This document shows, piece by piece, positions 1 through 7,457 of a stretch of DNA of 64,000 nucleotides (position 1 is the first letter of the stretch; each line of letters starts with the position of its first letter). The DNA comes from Dyadobacter endophyticus (lineage in GTDB: Bacteria > Bacteroidota > Bacteroidia > Cytophagales > Spirosomataceae). The stretch lies in the NCBI RefSeq assembly GCF_014641595.1, contig NZ_BMIA01000001.1:2604426-2668425 (forward strand). The letters run 5' to 3'. The notes under the pieces were generated by a model. It was not told where the DNA came from. It saw only the letters and a list, made by a program, of their open reading frames with translations, and did no database searches. Made by a program: the position numbers and the translations under genes.

Positions 1-565
1 CCGGTTTGCCCTTCAACTGATAAAGGTCCCCGAGTTCCAGGTAGGCATTCGCTTCGTGAATTTTATCGCCGGCAGCTGCAAACCGGTTTACCGCCAGTTT
101 TACAATATCGATCCGCTGGTCCATTCCCGGGCCATCCCAGTGATAATAATGGCGCAGCTCCATCAGCGCCGCGCCTTCGCGATCGGGATTATTGGTTTTC
201 CTGAATAGCTTAATAGCCTCATTTACTTTTTGAATAGCCGCCGTTTTATTGCCGGATTCTTTTTCTATCTGAGAATCTAAAAGGAAAATATCACCGCTCA
301 CCAAATCGGAATGCAATTTGTAATTCAATTTGGCAACTGCATGGCAATAATAGCGGGCAAGTTGCAGGTCCTCTTTGGTTTCACCAGGTTTCAGCAAATA
401 AAAATAACCTAATTCGACCAGCCACTTTGCTTCCTCAACGGGTGTTTTCGCCTCTGCCAATTTCGTTTTCAGCTCCCGCAAGCGCGCAACCTGATCGTAC
501 CCCTCGGCGCATGCGCTTTGGGCCACAATAGTTAATGCGATTGCCAGCGCATAAATGTATTTCAT
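1..565 (-). CDS. Secreted TPR-like protein, truncated by the window edge (possible sensor kinase N-terminus)
   Basis: The reading frame starts at ATG 565-563 and stays open to base 1, giving 188 residues without a stop. It begins MKYIYALAIALTIVAQSACA, a signal peptide, possibly a lipoprotein signal around SAC. After that come helical repeats with the spacing of TPRs (for example the stretches AKWLVELGYFYLL and AALMELRHYYHWDG). It lies 29 bp downstream of the sigma-54 response regulator on the same strand, so the two are probably cotranscribed. TPR-fronted sensor kinases are common in Cytophagales, and a second one is at 5079-7151, so a kinase C-terminus may lie outside the window. That is inference: only the repeat half is visible. 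Confidence 0.7.
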   Translation of the reverse strand, partial: MKYIYALAIALTIVAQSACAEGYDQVARLRELKTKLAEAKTPVEEAKWLVELGYFYLLKPGETKEDLQLARYYCHAVAKLNYKLHSDLVSGDIFLLDSQIEKESGNKTAAIQKVNEAIKLFRKTNNPDREGAALMELRHYYHWDGPGMDQRIDIVKLAVNRFAAAGDKIHEANAYLELGDLYQLKGKP

Positions 566-594
566 GAAAAGTTTTATTTAATCGTTGTCAAACT

Positions 595-2550
595 TTAGGT
601 GACTCCGATGTGCCTTTTGATCCCTAGTTTCTTCATTTTCGAACCCAATGTAGTGGCGGGAATTGCCAGCACTTTTGCCGCCCCGTTTTCTCCGCTTATT
701 CTTCCTTCACAGGCTTTCAGTACCGCTATGATATGGTCCCGTTCATTTTCGAAAATGTTTTTAAATGTCGGCTCCGGCGTACTGGGTTCATTCGTGGGCG
801 TACTGTTGGCCGGTAAAGATATTTGGTCGATGATATTACTCCTGGCCAACAAAACGCTTCTTTCGATCACATTTTCCAATTCGCGGATGTTACCGGGCCA
901 GTCGTAATCTGTTAAGGCTTTTAGTACTTTTTCGGATACACCGTCGACGGCCTTCCCGATTTTACGGCTGAAATAGCCGATGAAGTGGTTTACGAGCAGC
1001 TCTATATCGTCGCGTCGCTCACGTAGCGACGGCATGACGATGGGAAAAACGTTCAGCCGGTAATAGAGATCGAGCCTGAATTTCCCTTCGGCGATGGCCC
1101 TTTCGAGGTTACGGTTGGTTGCAGCGATCACCCTGATATCGATTTTGATCGTTTCCGTCCCACCCAGCCTTTCGATTTCGCGCTGTTGCAGGACGCGCAG
1201 CAACTTCATCTGGATTTCGGCAGGCATGTCGCCAATTTCGTCCAGGAATATCGTGCCGCCATTCGCTTGCTCAAACCGCCCGATGCGCTTTGCTGTTGCA
1301 CCTGTAAAAGCTCCTTTTTCATGGCCAAACAGCTCGGATTCGATCAGGCTGATCGGCAGGGCTGCGCAGTTTACCTTTACAAACGGCTTATTTTTCCTCG
1401 ACGACAGCGAATGAATATTATCAGCGACCCGCTCCTTTCCCGTGCCGCTTTCGCCCGTTACCAGAACCGAGGTGTCGGTCCCTGCCACCTGGTTGATCAG
1501 ATTGAATACGTTCAGCAGCAAGTGGCTCTGGCCGATCATGCCTTTGAACGAATTCTCTGCATCCCGGTTCCCCGCGACAATCCCTACGGATTTGCCCAAT
1601 CGTACCTGAGGAAAAGCCGCCGACGTCCTGCCGGTCATTTCCTTGACGATGTGTTCGAGCGGTGCCTGGATCCGGTCGCAAAGTTCTAGGTCATTCCCAC
1701 TGAACGCGCCCGGTCGCCGGCTGTACAGGGAAATGAAGAAAAACTGACCGTCCATCGAGATGTCCGGATATGGTATGGTCAGGTTAGATCGCATTCCGAA
1801 TTTTGCGGCTACCAGTTTTCTGATGGAGTTGCCCGATGCCATTTCCCTAAATCGCTCATCGTTATAAAATTGCGTGCGCGGGTCCACAGGAGTTGCTTTC
1901 AATAATGCATCCATCTCATCTTTCCGTATGTTCCACACGGTCTGAATACCCTCCGAATCCATTACCTGATATTCGTCGAAACCGGTCCGCAGAAAATGGA
2001 GGGCGTTGAAGGGCAAATGCCGGGTTCCCATAAAACCTACCGCGGCATAGTCAAAAGAAATTAGCTTTTGCAACGCCTTGACAATCCCCAACATCTGCCC
2101 TGCCCATTCATTTTCACTTTGGAGGAGCTGCTTTACTTCAAGCTGAAAGTTGGCCTCCTGCCTCAGCTGTGATTCACTGCTGTTTTCATGCAAGTATTCC
2201 GCGATTTCAAGCGAAACCAGTAAATCCTTTTCCCGGAACGGCTTCACGATAAAGCCGCTCGGCCTGGTTGCTTTGGCCTGTTTAAGCACTTCCTCGCTGG
2301 AATTTGCGGATAGATACAGGAATGGGATATGCTGCTGGTTCAAGACGCCGGCAAGATCAATCCCGGTCTTTTTGCCGGCCAGGAAAATGTCGAGCAAAAC
2401 GATCCCGGGCGGGTGCTGGCGGATCAGGCTAACGGCCTCTTCAAACGTCCTGGCGATACCGGTTACCTCGTAGCCGGCACGTTTCAGCATAATCCGGAGG
2501 TGGTTTGCTTCAACGAACAGGTCCTCAACGATCAGTATCTTTCGTTTCAT
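595..2550 (-). CDS. Sigma-54-dependent response regulator (REC-GAF-AAA+-Fis)
   Basis: A 651-residue enhancer-binding protein. An N-terminal receiver domain (about 1-120, phospho-acceptor Asp54 in LLDIF, Lys in the VKPF motif) is followed by a GAF-like region (about 150-305). Next is the AAA+ sigma-54 activator domain (about 335-570) with Walker A GESGTGKE at 366-373, the sigma-54 contact loop GAFTGA at 413-418 and Walker [12 protein letters not shown] Fis-type helix-turn-helix closes the protein (about 607-648). The start at 2550 ([11 protein letters not shown]) fits the first beta-strand of receivers; an in-frame upstream ATG would add 29 unrelated residues. It should activate RNA polymerase-sigma54 promoters on phosphorylation. 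The downstream TPR protein may be its sensor. Targets are not visible. Confidence 0.93.
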   Translation of the reverse strand: MKRKILIVEDLFVEANHLRIMLKRAGYEVTGIARTFEEAVSLIRQHPPGIVLLDIFLAGKKTGIDLAGVLNQQHIPFLYLSANSSEEVLKQAKATRPSGFIVKPFREKDLLVSLEIAEYLHENSSESQLRQEANFQLEVKQLLQSENEWAGQMLGIVKALQKLISFDYAAVGFMGTRHLPFNALHFLRTGFDEYQVMDSEGIQTVWNIRKDEMDALLKATPVDPRTQFYNDERFREMASGNSIRKLVAAKFGMRSNLTIPYPDISMDGQFFFISLYSRRPGAFSGNDLELCDRIQAPLEHIVKEMTGRTSAAFPQVRLGKSVGIVAGNRDAENSFKGMIGQSHLLLNVFNLINQVAGTDTSVLVTGESGTGKERVADNIHSLSSRKNKPFVKVNCAALPISLIESELFGHEKGAFTGATAKRIGRFEQANGGTIFLDEIGDMPAEIQMKLLRVLQQREIERLGGTETIKIDIRVIAATNRNLERAIAEGKFRLDLYYRLNVFPIVMPSLRERRDDIELLVNHFIGYFSRKIGKAVDGVSEKVLKALTDYDWPGNIRELENVIERSVLLARSNIIDQISLPANSTPTNEPSTPEPTFKNIFENERDHIIAVLKACEGRISGENGAAKVLAIPATTLGSKMKKLGIKRHIGVT

Positions 2551-2718
2551 GCAGCTATGTTTGTAAGGAAGAGAATCAAGCGGTTTTTTGAAGCAAACAG
2601 TCATGCAAAACCGTGCCCGCTGCCAGTAGAAACACAAATTATTTCATCTCCTACTGATCCTAAGCCATTTATCACACGCCTATCGTCGCCGGTGTGCTGC
2701 CGACATTGCATGCGCTCC

Positions 2719-2758
2719 CGAAATATCGTCAATAGATTCGTCAATTGACGATATTTCG
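2719..2758. promoter_or_regulatory. Long inverted repeat upstream of the sigma-54 regulator
   Basis: A perfect inverted repeat with 15-bp arms, CGAAATATCGTCAAT at 2719-2733 and its complement at 2744-2758, separated by 10 bp. It contains a smaller palindrome CGTCAATTGACG (2739-2750) and three direct CGTCAA boxes (2727, 2739, 2757). It lies 169 bp upstream of the response-regulator start and downstream of the ECF operon end. No T-run follows on either strand, so an operator or activator-binding site is more likely than a terminator. A short hairpin, GCATCG-aag-CGATGC (2780-2794), sits directly after the sigma-factor stop codon. Confidence 0.5.
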
Positions 2759-2794
2759 TCAAAAACACAATTGGTGTCCCGCATCGAAGCGATG

Positions 2795-4036
2795 CTACTT
2801 ATTCAGCGCTTCAATTTTTCTTTCCAGAACCTGTTTCGCCGGGCTGGCCCTGGTAAGTTGTAGAGCCAGGCGGTAATGATCTATGGCTTTGCCGACATCC
2901 GTCACTTCGTACAGGTAACCTAATAACTTGTGATACTGGTCGTTACCGGTCAGCCCCAGCTTTTCGGTTTCCAGTATGGCTTTCCCGTGCCCGTACACCC
3001 GGGCTAGCGCGAAAGCCCTGTTCAATGCAGCAATCGGCGAGTATTCAATGAGAATGAGCTGATTATACAGTTGCAGGATATGCCTCCATCGATCGGGGGA
3101 GGCGGGATGCGCATGCCAATAGGCGATCGCCGCTTCGAGGTGATATTTGGATACCTCGTTGCCCTGGCAGGCATTTACAAGGTAGTAGTTCCCCTTTTCG
3201 ATGAGTTCCTGATTCCACAGGCTTTGGTCCTGCTCTTCAAAAAGGACCATTTCGCCCGTGTCGGCGGCACGCGCTTCGAGCCGTGATCCCTGATAGCACA
3301 TCAGGGCCAGCAGCGCTTTTGTTTGTGCGTTGTCTGTCAACGGATTGTCCGTCAGCATCAAAGCCAGTTTCATTGCCTCGGCACAAAGTTCATTCCGGAT
3401 CAACTGGTCATTGGTTTTGGAAAAATAACCTTCATTAAACAACAGGTACAGCGTTTTCAATACCGTGTCCAGCCGCGACTGGATACTGGCCGCGCTCAGT
3501 GTCCGGATCTGAAATCGGCTGTCACGAAGCTGGGTTTTAGCCCGGTACAAGCGCTTTTTGATAGTTTCGAGGTTGGTCAGGAAGGCATTGGCAATCTCTT
3601 CCACACTAAAACCGCAAAGGATCTGAAGCGCGAGGCAAATCTGGCTCTGCGCTGAATTACCCGGATCGCAGACGGCGAAGATCATCGCCAGCTGACTGTC
3701 CCCGATATAGCCGCTCCCGAACCCAAAATCGGATTCCGCCTCTTCCTCGTCGGGTTTAATGTGACCGGCAATACGGGTTTCGAAAAGCGAAATGCGTTTG
3801 AGGTGGTCTTTGGCCTTGTTTTTGGCGACAGTATAAAGCCAGGCGGCCGGGTTTTCCGGCACGCCGTGGACGGCCCAGTATTCGGATGCTTTCAGGAACG
3901 CATCGCTGATAATGTCTTCCGCAATTTCAATATGCTCCAATCCGAACCGACGGCATAGTACAGCCGTCATCTTCGGGTATTCCTGCCTGAAAAGGTCTCC
4001 CAGCAGGCTGTTATTCCTGAATCGCTGTCCGGTCAA
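2795..4036 (-). CDS. ECF42-type RNA polymerase sigma factor with C-terminal TPR extension
   Basis: 413 residues. Sigma region 2 is near the N-terminus (AEDIISDAFLKASEYW, then NPAAWLYTVAKNKAKDHLKR) and region 4 near 130-175 (ILCGFSVEEIANAFLTNLET, then IKKRLYRAK). A helical extension of about 220 residues carries LYLLFNEGYFS and AALNRAFALARVYG. That extension is the hallmark of ECF42/DUF6596 sigma factors, which lack a classical anti-sigma factor and accompany DGPF/YCII proteins. The start is TTG at 4036-4034, overlapping the TGA of the DGPF gene as TTGA, so translation is probably coupled. Being third in an operon with the DGPF gene matches the known family context. The inducing signal is unknown. 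Confidence 0.9.
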   Translation of the reverse strand: MTGQRFRNNSLLGDLFRQEYPKMTAVLCRRFGLEHIEIAEDIISDAFLKASEYWAVHGVPENPAAWLYTVAKNKAKDHLKRISLFETRIAGHIKPDEEEAESDFGFGSGYIGDSQLAMIFAVCDPGNSAQSQICLALQILCGFSVEEIANAFLTNLETIKKRLYRAKTQLRDSRFQIRTLSAASIQSRLDTVLKTLYLLFNEGYFSKTNDQLIRNELCAEAMKLALMLTDNPLTDNAQTKALLALMCYQGSRLEARAADTGEMVLFEEQDQSLWNQELIEKGNYYLVNACQGNEVSKYHLEAAIAYWHAHPASPDRWRHILQLYNQLILIEYSPIAALNRAFALARVYGHGKAILETEKLGLTGNDQYHKLLGYLYEVTDVGKAIDHYRLALQLTRASPAKQVLERKIEALNK

Positions 4037-4380
4037 TGCAACTTATGCTTTATGACTTCCCTAACCTCGATATTTCCCCCAAGTTTGAAGATCGTGTTTT
4101 CCTTCGCCATTTCCACCGCTTCATCGATGGTTTCTGCTCTCACAATAATATAGCCTACAATAAATTCTTTGATCTCCGTGTAAGGTCCGTCGGTCACCTC
4201 GTTGTCGGGGCGCACAGTTTTAGCACTTTCGGGAAAAGGCGAGAGGGAGTTACCCTGGTCGACCAGCTTGTTTTGTGCCGCAATGCCGGCGAGCCAGTTC
4301 AGTCGTTCCTGTATTTGCTCCGGCGTCGGCTTAAAGTCGGCTATATCTTTTATCCTGAAAATCAGCATAAACTCTTTCAT
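4033..4380 (-). CDS. DGPF/YCII-domain protein
   Basis: 115 residues starting MKEFMLIFRIKD at ATG 4380-4378. The signature DGPYTEIKEFIVGYIIV is the DGPF motif of YCII-like proteins (ferredoxin-like alpha/beta fold). The reaction is unknown; proteins of this family are typical genomic partners of ECF42 sigma factors. It lies 10 bp after the azoreductase gene and overlaps the sigma-factor start by 3 bp. An in-frame extension upstream to 4485 would run through the end of azoR and lacks family similarity, so the inner ATG was chosen. Confidence 0.88.
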   Translation of the reverse strand: MKEFMLIFRIKDIADFKPTPEQIQERLNWLAGIAAQNKLVDQGNSLSPFPESAKTVRPDNEVTDGPYTEIKEFIVGYIIVRAETIDEAVEMAKENTIFKLGGNIEVREVIKHKLH

Positions 4381-4390
4381 ATTCTGTCGG

Positions 4391-4984
4391 TTAAAGGCTT
4401 TGAATAATTTCTTCGTAGTCGATCGCGACACCCGGCATGGCTGTGCCTTCAACCCTGTATGTCGAGACATCGGTAATGCCCGCATAGGTACTGAACACGG
4501 CCTTTATATGTGATTCTATAAACTCGTAACCTTCCGGCCAGAACGCCAGTTTTCCGCCCGATGCGATGGCCAAATATACCTTCTTGTTCGTCAAGCACCC
4601 CGATTTTGAGCCGTCGTCGTTGAATTTATAGGTAAGCCCTACCCGTACCAGCTGATCGAGCCAGCCTTTCAACAGGGCCGACATCCCGAGGTTATACATG
4701 GGTGTACTGAGAACGATAATATCGGCCTGGTTTATCTCGTTGAATACCCCATCGGCATAGGCCAGCAGTTGCCGCTCTTCCCCATTTGTCGCGCCGGCCT
4801 GTTTGTAGAACTCCCAAATCAGCGTTTCATCCAAAAACGGCGGCGGTGACTGGGTCAGGTCGCGCTCTACGACGGTACTTACTTCGTTCCGGGAAACCAG
4901 CTTATTGATAATTGCCGTGCTGAGGCCCCGGCTGTACGACTGCCCGCCCCGCGCACTTGATGTAATGTGTAATGCCCTTTTCAT
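4391..4984 (-). CDS. azoR: FMN-dependent NADH-azoreductase
   Basis: 197 residues, the usual AzoR length, flavodoxin-like fold. The N-terminus MKRALHITSSARGGQSYSRG binds FMN phosphate, and STPMYNLGMSALLKGWLDQL is the isoalloxazine-contacting segment of the family. Members reduce azo compounds and quinones with NADH by two-electron transfer in the cytosol. It is the first gene of the azoR-DGPF-ECF42 operon, so it may be an output of that sigma factor (inference). Start ATG 4984-4982. Confidence 0.9.
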   Translation of the reverse strand: MKRALHITSSARGGQSYSRGLSTAIINKLVSRNEVSTVVERDLTQSPPPFLDETLIWEFYKQAGATNGEERQLLAYADGVFNEINQADIIVLSTPMYNLGMSALLKGWLDQLVRVGLTYKFNDDGSKSGCLTNKKVYLAIASGGKLAFWPEGYEFIESHIKAVFSTYAGITDVSTYRVEGTAMPGVAIDYEEIIQSL

Positions 4985-5010
4985 ATTGTTATTGATGATT
5001 TTGGGCAGAT

Positions 5011-5037
5011 GACGACCGGCGTTCGTCAATGGGGACA
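5011..5037 (-). promoter_or_regulatory. Possible ECF-type promoter of the azoR operon
   Basis: Read on the minus strand, TGTCCC (5037-5032), 17 bp, then CGTC (5014-5011), about 26 bp before the azoR ATG. A TGTC-type -35 and a CGTC-like -10 are typical of ECF promoters and would fit autoregulation by the ECF42 factor. Only two short elements match, so this is weak. Confidence 0.25.
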
Positions 5038-5078
5038 GCTCACTGAAAAAAAGAGGGAGGTATCGGCAAAATTTTCAT

Positions 5079-7151
5079 TTAGCCAGGCAATTCCACAAAA
5101 AATGTCGTTCCGGCGCCGCTCGCCGATTCAAACCAGATTTTCCCTCCGTGTGCTTCTACGATCTGCTTGCAAATCGAAAGCCCGATCCCGAAGGATTGTT
5201 CTCCGGCGGTGCCTACTCTCCGGGCATCGTTGGTAGAATGAAAGATGTGCCCCTGAAGATCTTCGGGAATCCCAATGCCGTGATCCTGCACACTAAGCAG
5301 CGCCTGGTTCGAACGCTTTTTCAGGTTCACCTTTATGGCACTTTCCGACGGGGAAAATTTGACCGCATTACTCAGCAAATTGGAAAACACGCGCCAGATT
5401 TTTTCCCTGTCAACGGCTACCATCGCTTTTTCGTAATCGTAGTAGATCGTCTGCCGCTTTTCCTTGCCCTTATAACTCAGCATATCAATGCAAGACTGAA
5501 CTATTTCCGCCAGGTCCTCCTCATTCTTAACGATCTTTTTCCTGTCCGTTTCCGATTGCAATATCTGGCCGATCAGCCCAAACGCCAGCTGGCCGGACTG
5601 CTGAATGGCCTCGATGATCATGGCCTGCTCTTCGGACGGAGGCTGGTCCCAGAAAAGCACATCTGAACCCGAGATCATCGCGGCGATCGGGTTCCTCAAA
5701 TCATGCGCCACGATCCGTAACATATTTTCCTTATCGATTTCGGATTGTTCCAATGCATTGACCGTATCCAGCAGCGCGATATTACTTTGCGTGATCTCTC
5801 CATTCAATTTGGTCACGGCACGCAGGTTCATTGCTTTTTTTCGGGCATTTCGCCAGATCAGGTAAACAATCACAGCCATAGCGAGGGAAATCAGTATCGA
5901 AAACCGGAGGATCAAATCTTCCCGTGCATCTTTCCCGGCAGCCAGTTCTATTTCATGCTCGCGCTGAACCTGTTGCAGAAGCCGCCCGACATTACTTTTA
6001 GTTGCTATATTTCTTTTCAGTTTAGCAATGCGCTCGTTTTCGAGTTCGGCCAGTAACAATTTGCCAGCCTCTTTATAATCCCCGCGGCCATACAAAATAG
6101 AGGCTTGCATTCGCTGAAATGAGTTGTATTTGAATGCATTGTTTACAGCACCAGGCAGGCGCCGAAGCGTGTCCAGCTCGGCCTGCGCTTTGTCGTACTG
6201 TTGCGTATCAATGTAAATCTGCGTCAATATCTGACGGGATTCCTGCTCTACTTCCACAGACCAATCGATATTCGGGTCGTGTTCGAGGCATTTTTTGATT
6301 AATTTTTCGGCGGTCCGGTTATCACCCTTCAAAGCATAAGCTTCCGCCTGGTTTCTTAAAATGACAATCCGGGCAAACCGGATAAAATTTTTCTCACGGG
6401 GAAACCGGGCCGCGTTCTGCCTGACGAATTTACTTGCCTGATTAAAGTAATCAAGCGCCATGGCCGGGTCGTTCAGGTGCAGGTAAGCAGTTCCGATATT
6501 TCGCATGCTTCCCTGCTTCTCAATAAATTCCAATTGAAAATTATCCGCTTCCCTACACTCCGACAATTCCTTTAATTCCTGCTTCCAGTATTCAATAGCC
6601 TGGTAATAGTTTTCTTCCTTAAAAGAAATGGTTGCGATTCTGCTGCTGTAACGCGCACATTCGCAAATTTCACCAATCGACGTCAAAAATGACTTGCCTT
6701 TATAATAGTTGCGGTATGCCAGATAATATTCTTTTTGTTTCAATAAATCATCTCCCTTTAAAAGCAACGCTTTCGAATAATCGTTGGGATTTTCCAGACG
6801 GACGTGTTCGGGGTCGAACAGATGAAGCAGGCTATCGGTATAGATCAACGCGTTGTGTTCCAGGGTAGAATCGCGGTGGCTTAATACCTTCATGAACTTA
6901 TAGTAGAGGATACTGTCATGGACGTTTTTATCCTCCTGGGTAGCCATGAACGAATCGAGCCTGGCTATCGCTTTCGGGATACCCATCTCCCGCGAGTGCC
7001 TGTCGAGGCTGTCGATCCACACTTTCAGTTGTACATGACGCTCACTTTTTTCCGATTTCCGGCATCCTGCAAGGCATCCGGCCAAAACCAGGAAAATCAG
7101 AATAATCCTACATTGAAAGGAAGGCAACAATAGGGAAGATGGATTACTCAT
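5079..7151 (-). CDS. TPR-containing lipoprotein sensor histidine kinase
   Basis: 690 residues. A hydrophobic N-terminus ends in LVLAGCLAGC (lipobox Cys26 or Cys30). A TPR-like periplasmic region spans about 85-400 (repeat-like segments such as GTAYLHLNDPAMALDYFNQA and QAEAYALKGDNRTAEKLIKK). One transmembrane helix lies at about 412-434 and a coiled linker follows. The HisKA dimerisation domain has the H-box IVAHDLRNP (His483), and the HATPase_c domain has NLLSNAVKFSP, DHGIGIP and GIGLSICKQIVEAHGG. All kinase boxes are intact, so it should be active. No regulator is adjacent in the same operon, so its partner may be encoded elsewhere. The signal is unknown. Confidence 0.92.
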   Translation of the reverse strand: MSNPSSLLLPSFQCRIILIFLVLAGCLAGCRKSEKSERHVQLKVWIDSLDRHSREMGIPKAIARLDSFMATQEDKNVHDSILYYKFMKVLSHRDSTLEHNALIYTDSLLHLFDPEHVRLENPNDYSKALLLKGDDLLKQKEYYLAYRNYYKGKSFLTSIGEICECARYSSRIATISFKEENYYQAIEYWKQELKELSECREADNFQLEFIEKQGSMRNIGTAYLHLNDPAMALDYFNQASKFVRQNAARFPREKNFIRFARIVILRNQAEAYALKGDNRTAEKLIKKCLEHDPNIDWSVEVEQESRQILTQIYIDTQQYDKAQAELDTLRRLPGAVNNAFKYNSFQRMQASILYGRGDYKEAGKLLLAELENERIAKLKRNIATKSNVGRLLQQVQREHEIELAAGKDAREDLILRFSILISLAMAVIVYLIWRNARKKAMNLRAVTKLNGEITQSNIALLDTVNALEQSEIDKENMLRIVAHDLRNPIAAMISGSDVLFWDQPPSEEQAMIIEAIQQSGQLAFGLIGQILQSETDRKKIVKNEEDLAEIVQSCIDMLSYKGKEKRQTIYYDYEKAMVAVDREKIWRVFSNLLSNAVKFSPSESAIKVNLKKRSNQALLSVQDHGIGIPEDLQGHIFHSTNDARRVGTAGEQSFGIGLSICKQIVEAHGGKIWFESASGAGTTFFVELPG

Positions 7152-7457
7152 CGTTTTCAGATCGATTTACCTCTATAACGATACCAGGAGATACAAAACC
7201 ATAATGCGTTTTGTACAATTCATCCACGGAGGCCAGTCTTCTGTGGATATATCAAGATTGAAAAGTCAGCAAAAATCTACACAATTCGTACGGAAAAATT
7301 GTAGAAAAAATTCAGTCGACGGGAACGAGTCGAACGCGTCGCGGGGTGACAATGGGAGCCGGATGAGCAGGGTGCCATACTGAAAAAGCCGGCAGAGTCC
7401 TCCGCGACGGGGACTACTGCCGGCTTTTTATGATAACCAGGATGATGCGTTTAATAC
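7152..7457. other. Intergenic region between histidine kinase and TonB receptor
   Basis: 306 bp with no plausible gene. It holds an inverted repeat TACAAAAC (7192-7199) - 8 bp - GTTTTGTA (7208-7215), about 40 bp upstream of the kinase start, which could be an operator. The receptor terminator is at 7383-7429. No clear TAnnTTTG promoter box for the kinase was found. Confidence 0.5.
7383..7429 (-). terminator. Intrinsic terminator of the TonB-dependent receptor gene
   Basis: Perfect 13-bp arms, AAAAAGCCGGCAG (7383-7395) and CTGCCGGCTTTTT (7417-7429), with an inner AGTCC/GGACT pair. On the minus strand the stem is followed by five Ts, 29 bp past the receptor stop codon. The A/T flanks make it work in principle in both directions. 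Confidence 0.85.

Noticed and set aside
2551..2637. N-terminal extension of the sigma-54 regulator to an upstream ATG
   Set aside because: The added 29 residues have no receiver-domain counterpart; [11 protein letters not shown] is the canonical start.
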